In this document: positions 57,401 to 64,000 of the stretch, piece by piece | How the letters are laid out: each line of letters opens with the position of its first letter | How positions within the stretch are numbered: position 1 is the stretch's first letter | Source: Lachnospiraceae bacterium | GTDB lineage: Bacteria > Bacillota > Clostridia > Lachnospirales > Lachnospiraceae | DNA length: 64,000 bases | NCBI GenBank assembly: GCA_015057525.1 | Contig: SVEE01000004.1 | Location: 122,009 to 186,008, forward strand | Reading direction: 5' to 3' | Made by a program: the position numbers and the translations under genes | The notes under the pieces: generated by a model | What the model was told of the DNA's origin: nothing | Database searches by the model: none | What the model saw: only the letters and a program-made list of their open reading frames with translations

Positions 57401-58402
57401 TTATATACCTACTAAATCTAATACAATCATTACAATCCAAAAACCCAGATATAAAATCATACCCAAATTAAGCAACATAACTTTCATTCTTTCACCCTTA
57501 GGTACAACTACCAAACCCTGGAAGAAAGTCATTTTGTCTTTTTTCGTAAAGAACAATATCAATCCTGCAATTACCACAATCAATATAAGTAACGCATAAC
57601 CAAAAAACAATAAAATACCACCTGCATGTTCCCACAAAAAAGTAATAATTGTATTATCAGCTACGTCACCTGAGAATTTATTTAAATCCTCTATTAATTC
57701 CAAATATCCACTATATCTCAAAACCAATGTGCCAATCCAGCTTATTGAATTCACCAGCATATGAAGAATAATTGTATGCTTTATATTTCTCGTCTTTGCA
57801 TAAATATATCCAAAACAAATACCTAATAAAAAGGCATAGAAAAACTGAGAAATATTTCCGTGAAAAAGTCCAAATGTAAGTCCGGAAATAACAGATGCCA
57901 TCACGTCTCCGTATTGAGCCGTTCTGTCTATCAACATTTTTCTAAAAATCAATTCTTCCATAATAGGAGCAAGAATAACTACAAATAAAAATGTTACTGC
58001 AGGATTTGCATAACTCATTATTACAGAAACATCACTTATTACATCTTTATCCATCAACTCACCTAAAAAAGATGTTACTCTGGTTGTAGCTTGATTACAA
58101 AGATATCCCGCCGAGTAACATATGCAGAAAGCTATAAATATATGGGATAGCTTCATTGTTTTCTTTTCGCCTTTATATCTCACAGGAACCAGCTTAAACA
58201 ACAATATAAAAATCGGATAGGCTATTACATATGTAGAGCCCATCATAATAAGAAAATACACATTAAAGTTTTCTACTACAGATGGTATATTTTTAACTAC
58301 TGCAAGTGTGCCATACTGAACCCCCAAAAAAACAAGGGAACCAATTAATAAAATTATTCCTAATTTGGAAAAAACTTTTTTATCTTCTACATAATTATTC
58401 AC
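57401..58402 (-). CDS. CPBP-family intramembrane glutamic protease
   Basis: 333 residues, about eight spans, with motif I EELIFRKML (E149, E150, R154), motif II GLFHGNISQFF (H181) and a later NIKHTIILHMLVNS. CPBP/Rce1-type enzymes cut within membranes and often act in bacteriocin immunity or protein processing. The target is unknown. Confidence 0.88.
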   Translation of the reverse strand: MNNYVEDKKVFSKLGIILLIGSLVFLGVQYGTLAVVKNIPSVVENFNVYFLIMMGSTYVIAYPIFILLFKLVPVRYKGEKKTMKLSHIFIAFCICYSAGYLCNQATTRVTSFLGELMDKDVISDVSVIMSYANPAVTFLFVVILAPIMEELIFRKMLIDRTAQYGDVMASVISGLTFGLFHGNISQFFYAFLLGICFGYIYAKTRNIKHTIILHMLVNSISWIGTLVLRYSGYLELIEDLNKFSGDVADNTIITFLWEHAGGILLFFGYALLILIVVIAGLILFFTKKDKMTFFQGLVVVPKGERMKVMLLNLGMILYLGFWIVMIVLDLVGI

Positions 58403-58460
58403 TACATTTCTCCTCTGTTATAAATCGATAAATAAACAATTCCACATGTTAAACATGATA

Positions 58461-59234
58461 TCAAATTCTTTTTGTATAAGCAAGTGCTATCCAACCTGCA
58501 CCACTCTTTAGTTTTCCCCAAGTTGTTCCTGAAACAACTACTGTATCTACAATTGTATAAACCCCATTATCAACGATAATACCAACCACAGGATAATTTA
58601 CTCCCGGACCACTCCTTATGTTTAATCCATCCGCAGTAACTTTAACAAGATATCCATTATCTTCTGGAATTTCAACGATATCTTCAATTACGTCATTTAT
58701 TCCTAAAGTTTTTAAGACACCTTTTGCGTATGCTTCTCCAAATCTAACACATTTTTCATCTGTATCTATCATCGCTGCATCTTCTTTATTATCTACAAAT
58801 GCACCTTCACAAATAACCGCTGGACATTTTGTTTGCCTAATAAATGCAAAATAATCACTGCCTGAGCTACCAACTCTAGTTTTCAATCCCCTACTATTTT
58901 GCCCAATTTTTATAACCTCTTCCTCAATATTTTTCGCGAGAATTTTTCCTACTCCTCCAACAATACTATGAAATACTTCAAAACCTTTTCCACCACCTGC
59001 ATTGTTGTGGCACTCAACAGCAACATCAGGGTTGAAAGCGTTACACTTTGATATTTTTTGAGCAAGAGATTCATCTCCATCTTCGCTTCTAGACAACAAA
59101 ACCTCCACATTTCTTTTTCTAAGATACTCAGCACAGGCTTTAGCCATAACAAGATTTACATCTTTCTCAACTAAAATCCCTACAGCCCCAGCATCACTGC
59201 CACCATGCCCCGGACTAATAAATACTTTATCCAT
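58461..59234 (-). CDS. N-acetylmuramoyl-L-alanine amidase with SH3b domain
   Basis: 257 residues. An Amidase_3 domain has zinc ligands H10 (SPGHGGSD), E23, H76 (VECHNNAGGG) and catalytic E143 (VICEGAFVDNKED). The C-terminal 60 residues (LNIRSGPGVNYPVVGIIVD) are an SH3b wall-binding domain. No signal peptide is seen, as in phage-type lysins that need a holin or lysis to reach the wall; the gene may be a prophage remnant or recruited lysin. Confidence 0.88.
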   Translation of the reverse strand: MDKVFISPGHGGSDAGAVGILVEKDVNLVMAKACAEYLRKRNVEVLLSRSEDGDESLAQKISKCNAFNPDVAVECHNNAGGGKGFEVFHSIVGGVGKILAKNIEEEVIKIGQNSRGLKTRVGSSGSDYFAFIRQTKCPAVICEGAFVDNKEDAAMIDTDEKCVRFGEAYAKGVLKTLGINDVIEDIVEIPEDNGYLVKVTADGLNIRSGPGVNYPVVGIIVDNGVYTIVDTVVVSGTTWGKLKSGAGWIALAYTKRI

Positions 59235-59313
59235 AAAAGCTCCTTGAATAATATTACTATAAAATATGCTAGGTGGTATGTGAATGTGAGGTTTATATCA
59301 TCCAATAAAAAGA

Positions 59314-59342
59314 AAAAACATCGTACAAAGTACGATGTTTTT
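59314..59342. terminator. Bidirectional terminator
   Basis: AAAAACATCGTAC (59314-59326) and GTACGATGTTTTT (59330-59342) form a perfect 13-bp stem with a 3-base loop and A/T runs both sides. It lies between the glycosyltransferase gene (minus strand, ends at 59410) and the amidase start. Confidence 0.75.
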
Positions 59343-59409
59343 CATGCCAGCCACCAGAATTATTCATTACATTTTCCTTCTGTAATAAGCTAGAATTTTA
59401 TCCTTAAAT

Positions 59410-60477
59410 TTACTTAAAAACCCATTTTCTCTGCACAAAATAACTCAAGAAAAATAAAGTAGTATCGACTATCATCTTAATAACAACCTCTGAGAAAAAT
59501 GAAAAAACTTTCACAAAAAAAGTAACAAACAATGCACTGCAAAACATTTGAACCAGCGCTAAGCCTGCATATTTTAAAGCTGCTTTTCCAATGTTGCTCT
59601 GGCTTACAAAAACCTTTTTATAATTAATAGCAAAATTATACGTTGCCGAGACGATTCTTGCAAATATAGTCGCTAACGCAATGTATATACCTATTCCTCT
59701 TCCCTTCATTATATAACAAAATAGTGCAAACAAACCTATATCTAACACACTGGATGATAGAGAAGAAAAAATATATAACAAAAATTTATATCCTAATACT
59801 TTGTATATCTTTATTGAGTCTACAACTGGATTAAAATGAGTTTGATGACATTCCACTGAATCATAAATTGTCTTTATCTTCACCTCATGAATAGGAATTT
59901 TATCTACAGTCTCTAAAAGCATTCTCATCTCATACTCAAATCGTTCACCTTTAACATTCAGCAACTCTTCTAAAAAAGCTTTGGGTATACCTCGTAAGCC
60001 TGTCTGCGTGTCGCTTACTTTAAGCCCAGAAACATAACTTAAAACTTTCATTGTCAATTTGTTGCCAAACTCACTCTTCCACGGAATTCCTTCTTCGTCA
60101 AAATCTCTCACACCTAAAATCAACTCATTAGGGCGTTGTTTTAATGCTTTAGAAACTTTTGTTATGCATTCTACTGTATGCTGACCATCAGAATCAGCAG
60201 TGACAACACCTATTGCATCTTGATAGCTATCTAACACATAGGAAAAAGCGGTCTTCAAAGCACGTCCTTTACCTTTGTTAACCTCATGCGTTAAAACACT
60301 TCCCCCCATAGGTTCTATAATTTGTTTCGCTTTTTTAAAGATATTATTGTAACTGTCTCCACTTCCATCATCAATTATAATAATCGGACTAATATTTGCA
60401 TTTTTCAGATCATATAACAAATCTATCAATCTTTCATCCGGCTCATATGCCGGTATAATAATTGGTATAATACACAT
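59410..60477 (-). CDS. GT2 glycosyltransferase fused to GtrA-like membrane domain
   Basis: 355 residues. Residues 1-220 are a dolichyl-phosphate-type family 2 glycosyltransferase: PAYEPDERL, IDDGSGDSY, GVVTADSDGQHT (metal-binding DSD) and LGVRDFDEEGIPW. The last 135 residues form four spans of the GtrA type (LGLFALF-like region, FARIVSATYNFAINYKKVF, SYFVQRKWVFK). Such proteins make and flip a lipid-linked sugar. It starts six bases after the DUF2142-like gene ends. Confidence 0.88.
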   Translation of the reverse strand: MCIIPIIIPAYEPDERLIDLLYDLKNANISPIIIIDDGSGDSYNNIFKKAKQIIEPMGGSVLTHEVNKGKGRALKTAFSYVLDSYQDAIGVVTADSDGQHTVECITKVSKALKQRPNELILGVRDFDEEGIPWKSEFGNKLTMKVLSYVSGLKVSDTQTGLRGIPKAFLEELLNVKGERFEYEMRMLLETVDKIPIHEVKIKTIYDSVECHQTHFNPVVDSIKIYKVLGYKFLLYIFSSLSSSVLDIGLFALFCYIMKGRGIGIYIALATIFARIVSATYNFAINYKKVFVSQSNIGKAALKYAGLALVQMFCSALFVTFFVKVFSFFSEVVIKMIVDTTLFFLSYFVQRKWVFK

Positions 60478-60483
60478 AAACTA

Positions 60484-63000
60484 TCACCTCGTAATATATA
60501 ATCGCAAAACATAGAATACAGCTACAGAAGATATTATAACATACCAAATCAAAAATTTATTTTTTAACATTATGTTTTGAGATTTTTCCCACAATTCTCT
60601 CTTATAAAACTTTGTCATCACAAACACAAAAACAGGTAATAATGGTAAGTAATATCTCCCCTGCAATCCTTCAATAACTTTTGCACCTATATTATTCCAA
60701 CTCAATAACATAGCAGGTGTTGCAACTAAGCCAACTAATATTATCGCTAAAAAGACATTCTTACCTTTCTTAGGTAATTCCACACTATCTTCTTCACATG
60801 CAGAATACAAACATATTAGAACCATCAATAGCATTACAATTGATACAGGTATTGTAAACTCTCCCCAAGAAAGATGCGTACCTGATGAACCTATAGCCAA
60901 AAAGTCAAAGTACTCGATATATGCAGCCATCGCCATATCAATAAATTTCAAAGGATGTTCCAAAGCATATGACGCTGTCAACTTACCATTTCCTTCTACT
61001 CCTAGCTGAAACATTCCTGCCCCTGCAGGAATTATTACATTAAACAGCAACACAGCTCCTAAACCTGCACACACCACATACATTATGGTCATTATACTTT
61101 TTTTCTTGTCTTCTTTTCTAAATAAAACAAAAGCTAATGGTAATAATATCAGATAGCCCCCACCTTTTACCGACCCTAAAATAAAAGCCCATACTGCAGT
61201 ATGTATAATCGCCTTTTTTGAGTCGTAATTCTTAAACAAATTAAACACATTTGCAGTGAAGCACATTGTCGATATTAGAACCATTCCATCATATGATAGA
61301 GAACTACTCACACTCAGGCTCATAGGCAACAACGAGACTAACGCAAAGACACCTTTTCCTATAGGAGTTGTTTTTATAGCATAGTATGTCGTTAAAATAT
61401 ATACTATTAAAAGTAAAAACCTTGCAAGTAGTAGCATTATATCAGTACTTAGGTTCATTATTCTAGCTAACGTAAAACCAACAACCTGTGGTAAATAATT
61501 AAACACTGAATAACATTCCATATTCTCATATATAACAGGAAATTGTACCATCTCTGATGCTTCGCATTTAAGATTTAAATCATGATATACATTTGCATAG
61601 CCTTCTAAGCTTGGATTTATATCTGCTCCCCAAACATTACGACGATAATCTACATCCTCCTGTCTGCCATACCATTCCATACTTTCATCAAACCCCAAAA
61701 GAATATTAGAATGTCTGTATGTTGCTAAAAAATGAGGTGATGCATCTGGCGTTGTCCATGGTAAAAATATTGTAAAATAGATTAATCCCAGCGGAATAAC
61801 CAACGCTAAATATATTTTTTCTATATCATAATTATGAATCGCATAACCTAATACAAATATCATCATAAGAGAAATCAACACAATAACAAATATAGTAATT
61901 TTATGTGCTAAAAAAGAACTTTTATTTACGCTAACATTTAATCCTTTACTATTTTTATCAATGCTTATTGGATATTCACCATGATTAGTTATAAAAATCT
62001 GATAATCACCTTTTGGTAGACTAGTGTTAAATTTAATGGAAACAGCATATTTTTCACTTTTACTTCTATATGTAATACTGCTTTCTTGGATCAAAGCTTC
62101 ATAATATACAATATCAGTATCTGTTCCTTTCACAATAACACCAAGATTACTATATAATGGTTCATTAATCAAAAATGAAACTTCGTCAAATGATGACTGC
62201 TTTACACTTATCTTATATTCCTTACCTTCACCAATATTAACAACATCGCATCCTTCACTTGAAGAATATTGAATTATATTAAATTTAGTATTAAACTCCT
62301 GAAAAATCGAGTAATTTAATACTTTAATACTCAAAAAAATTATTATAAAAGTAACTAATATATACTTTGGTTGCAACTTACTAATATCAAAAAATAATAT
62401 TCCCACAAGAACAAGAATAATTATTACACCGATATATACTGGCATCCAAGTTTCTTTTTCTGCTGTCTTTTCTAATGTTAAGCCATAATTTATCGTCATA
62501 CCTTCAACTTCATATGAGTCGACATATATATGACCTCCTCCGGTAGCAGAGTATACAGCAACTTGATTATCATCTTCATAGATATTTTTTATGGAAATAT
62601 AAAAATCCCCAATGGATGACAAAAGAACAGGTTCTTCAAGTTCAAATTCTACAGCATTATTATCTATCAATGTAGACGTATCTAATTCCCATGATTGAAA
62701 TACTTTTTCTGAATCATCCTTTATTGAAACAATTATTTTACCTGTATTTTTTCTGTCACAAGTTCCAAACACTAAATAAAATTTCTTCAAAACATCTTGA
62801 TTACATTCTATCTTTTGAGAATATTCTACTCCACTTTCCAATCCTAATGCTGTATTAGAATCCCCATTACTTGTTTTGTAGTTAAACGCATTATTTACAT
62901 GTACAATAAATAAAAACAAAATCGCTACTGACGCTACTATGTACAGTAAGCCGTTTATACAAAATAAACTACGAATTTTGTTTACGAAAAAATCTTTCAT
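60484..63000 (-). CDS. DUF2142-like large membrane protein
   Basis: 838 residues: an N-terminal span, an outward domain of about 180 residues, then about ten to twelve spans with PDASPHFLATYRHSN and SVSSSLSYDGMVLISTM, features of DUF2142 glycosyltransferase-like proteins, which are thought to transfer sugars from lipid carriers outside the cell. It fits the GT2-GtrA gene downstream as its acceptor-side partner, a two-gene glycosylation unit. Confidence 0.82.
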   Translation of the reverse strand: MKDFFVNKIRSLFCINGLLYIVASVAILFLFIVHVNNAFNYKTSNGDSNTALGLESGVEYSQKIECNQDVLKKFYLVFGTCDRKNTGKIIVSIKDDSEKVFQSWELDTSTLIDNNAVEFELEEPVLLSSIGDFYISIKNIYEDDNQVAVYSATGGGHIYVDSYEVEGMTINYGLTLEKTAEKETWMPVYIGVIIILVLVGILFFDISKLQPKYILVTFIIIFLSIKVLNYSIFQEFNTKFNIIQYSSSEGCDVVNIGEGKEYKISVKQSSFDEVSFLINEPLYSNLGVIVKGTDTDIVYYEALIQESSITYRSKSEKYAVSIKFNTSLPKGDYQIFITNHGEYPISIDKNSKGLNVSVNKSSFLAHKITIFVIVLISLMMIFVLGYAIHNYDIEKIYLALVIPLGLIYFTIFLPWTTPDASPHFLATYRHSNILLGFDESMEWYGRQEDVDYRRNVWGADINPSLEGYANVYHDLNLKCEASEMVQFPVIYENMECYSVFNYLPQVVGFTLARIMNLSTDIMLLLARFLLLIVYILTTYYAIKTTPIGKGVFALVSLLPMSLSVSSSLSYDGMVLISTMCFTANVFNLFKNYDSKKAIIHTAVWAFILGSVKGGGYLILLPLAFVLFRKEDKKKSIMTIMYVVCAGLGAVLLFNVIIPAGAGMFQLGVEGNGKLTASYALEHPLKFIDMAMAAYIEYFDFLAIGSSGTHLSWGEFTIPVSIVMLLMVLICLYSACEEDSVELPKKGKNVFLAIILVGLVATPAMLLSWNNIGAKVIEGLQGRYYLPLLPVFVFVMTKFYKRELWEKSQNIMLKNKFLIWYVIISSVAVFYVLRLYITR

Positions 63001-63086
63001 ATTCTCTTTTATCCTAAACCTTTCGAGAATTATATATAAATACTTACACCATTATAGTATATACAAATATATAAATCAAACAAAAA

Positions 63087-63112
63087 AAGAATCAGAGAAA
63101 TTTCTCTGATTC
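63087..63112 (-). terminator. Terminator after the tRNA cluster
   Basis: A perfect 26-base palindrome (13 + 13) followed on the minus strand by TTTTTTTGTTTG. It ends the rRNA-tRNA transcript 4 bases past tRNA-Leu. Confidence 0.88.
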
Positions 63113-63116
63113 TTTC

Positions 63117-63203
63117 ATGCCGGCGACCGGAATCGAACCGGTACGGGAGATTAGTCCCGCAGGATTTTAAGTCCTGTGCGTCTGCCAGTTCCGCCACGCC
63201 GGC
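63117..63203 (-). tRNA. tRNA-Leu (anticodon TAA)
   Basis: 87 nt with a long variable arm, as in class II tRNAs, acceptor TGCCGGC/GCCGGCA and anticodon loop CTTAAAA giving TAA. Last tRNA of the cluster. No CCA is encoded. Confidence 0.95.
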
Positions 63204-63230
63204 AAATTTTTGCAACTATTTAATTGCTAA

Positions 63231-63304
63231 CGACCCGGAAGGGGTTCGAACCCTCGACCTCCGCCGTGACAGGGCGGCGCTCTAACCAGCTGAGCCACCG
63301 GGCC
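63231..63304 (-). tRNA. tRNA-Asp (anticodon GTC)
   Basis: 74 nt, acceptor GGCCCGG with CCGGGTC, D-arm GCTC/GAGC, anticodon loop CTGTCAC giving GTC, T-loop TTCGAAC. Discriminator G, normal for tRNA-Asp. Confidence 0.94.
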
Positions 63305-63444
63305 TCGCTATGAGCACTTAGACGGTAACAAGTTTACGCCGTTAGCGTCTTACGTGCGATGCATGTCGTCGTCCTTAACGAAAGCACACTTATGTTGCTT
63401 GAGTTTAGTAGACGACAAGTTACGAGTTTTTATTTTAGTTTAAG
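63305..63444 (-). repeat. 140-bp spacer in the tRNA cluster with long hairpin repeat
   Basis: The spacer holds a long interrupted hairpin, 63364-63417: outer TGTCGTC/GACGACA, middle CTTAAC/GTTTAG, inner AGCA/TGCT. The middle arms match those of the rplW-rplB spacer hairpin (12770-12800), where the inner pairs differ (CAC/GTG), so the stem is kept while the sequence changes. It does not resemble 5S rRNA. Confidence 0.5.
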
Positions 63445-63518
63445 TGGACGTTCGGGGACTCGAACCCGGGACCGTCCGGTTATGAGCCGGATGCTCTAAC
63501 CAACTGAGCTAAACGTCC
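63445..63518 (-). tRNA. tRNA with CAT anticodon (Met, or Ile2)
   Basis: 74 nt, acceptor GGACGTT/AACGTCC, anticodon loop CTCATAA giving CAT, T-loop TTCGAGT. CAT tRNAs may be elongator Met, initiator Met or Ile2 (lysidine-modified). The acceptor starts with a paired G, so it is not an initiator; Met versus Ile2 is not decided by eye. Confidence 0.9.
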
Positions 63519-63527
63519 ATAAGTAAG

Positions 63528-63600
63528 AGCCGACGATCGGAATCGAACCGATAACCTGCTGATTACAAGTCAGCTGCTCTGCCAATTGAGCCACATCGGC
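63528..63600 (-). tRNA. tRNA-Thr (anticodon TGT)
   Basis: 73 nt, acceptor GCCGATG/CGTCGGC, anticodon loop CTTGTAA giving TGT, T-loop TTCGATT. Lies 9 bp after tRNA-Glu. Confidence 0.95.
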
Positions 63601-63608
63601 TTATATAG

Positions 63609-63680
63609 TGACCCCAACGGGAATCGAACCCGTGTTACCGCCGTGAAAGGGCGATGTCTTAACCGCTTGACCATGGGGCC
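63609..63680 (-). tRNA. tRNA-Glu (anticodon TTC)
   Basis: 72 nt, acceptor GGCCCCA/TGGGGTC, anticodon loop CTTTCAC giving TTC, T-loop TTCGATT. The GGUCAAGCGGUUAAG D-arm is typical of Glu. Confidence 0.95.
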
Positions 63681-63718
63681 TCGTTATTGTATGAGTCTAG
63701 AAGACGATTACGTCTTAG

Positions 63719-63790
63719 CTCCCCGAGTAGGGCTCGAACCTACAACAACTCGGTTAACAGCCGAGTGCTCTACCATTGAGCTATCGAGGA
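63719..63790 (-). tRNA. tRNA-Asn (anticodon GTT)
   Basis: 72 nt, acceptor TCCTCGA/TCGGGGA, anticodon loop CTGTTAA giving GTT, T-loop TTCGAGC, discriminator G. First tRNA after the 23S gene, 98 bp from it. Confidence 0.93.
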
Positions 63791-63888
63791 ATAAAGTTTC
63801 ATTAAATAAAATAATGTACCTTCAGAACTTCATACAGATGAGAATCATCTTCTCAAATATTCTCCCGTCTTTCCTTAAGAAACCTCTA

Positions 63889-64000
63889 AGGATAAGCCCT
63901 CGACCTATTAGTACTAGTCAGCTGAATGTGTTACCACACTTACACTCCTAGCCTATCAACCTTGTAGTCTTCAAGGGGTCTTACTCCGAAGATGGGATAT
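63889..64000 (-). rRNA. 23S ribosomal RNA, 3' end (cut by window edge)
   Basis: On the minus strand the sequence shows the conserved 23S tail: CAGCTGACTAGTACTAATAG, then GGTCGAGGGCTTATC. The end is placed near 63889 by analogy and is uncertain by a few bases. The spacer before tRNA-Asn carries no 5S rRNA. Confidence 0.93.

Noticed and set aside
63030..63215. 61-residue minus-strand frame over tRNA-Leu
   Set aside because: Reads through tRNA-Leu and the terminator.
63586..63951. 121-residue plus-strand frame over the tRNA genes
   Set aside because: Runs antisense through tRNA-Glu and tRNA-Asn and into the 23S end; a well-known annotation artefact.

Overview
The window comes from a low-GC Firmicute, most likely a Lachnospiraceae member of the Butyrivibrio/Pseudobutyrivibrio/Roseburia type. 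This rests on the S10-spc-alpha ribosomal operon order, the zinc-binding S14, Shine-Dalgarno-rich starts, agr-type peptide signalling and the gene families seen; no database search was possible. Nearly all genes lie on the minus strand. The exceptions are agrCAB and one small DUF3892-like gene.

Layout. (1) 1-15200: the whole S10-spc-alpha superoperon, read right to left from a strong promoter near 15133-15161 through a folded leader into rpsJ, then rplC-rplD-rplW-rplB and on to rpsD and a partial rpoA. A 297-bp space between rpmJ and rpsM is rich in inverted repeats and may be an S4-type control element. (2) 15301-29000: housekeeping and membrane genes. These are two methyltransferases, an aminotransferase, cardiolipin synthase, citrate synthase, a zinc-ribbon Ser/Thr kinase, a phosphoesterase, an unusual ParB-like/BMP fusion, and a pair that includes a FliD-like fragment. 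(3) 29030-40080: a peptide quorum-sensing region. It holds a GHKL kinase/LytTR regulator pair, a short agrD, a divergent agrC-agrA-agrB operon, and a seven-gene operon for a secreted protein, a lipoprotein and an ABC transporter. The agrD/agrC control region, with a 21-bp-spaced direct-repeat operator, is duplicated upstream of the secreted-protein operon, beside relics of agrD and agrB. I infer that the operon is quorum-controlled.

(4) 40089-43571: a small island flanked by copies of the gdhA 3' end and terminator, carrying an HD-plus-Hsp90-type ATPase protein (possible defence gene) and a ParE/Phd-like toxin-antitoxin pair. (5) 43541-47000: glutamate dehydrogenase, an Lrp-type regulator and an amino-acid symporter. 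(6) 47060-56773: TelA, a MoxR-like AAA ATPase and two unknown proteins in one operon, then zinc-ribbon membrane proteins (one fused to a solute-binding domain) and an Xre-type membrane regulator. (7) 57059-63000: a DUF3892-like gene, CPBP protease, cell-wall amidase, a GT2-GtrA fusion and a DUF2142-like membrane protein. (8) 63087-64000: six tRNA genes following the 3' end of a 23S rRNA gene, with no 5S gene seen between them.

The most interesting parts are the duplicated agr regulatory region that appears to have captured the secretion/ABC operon, and the gdhA-flanked island.
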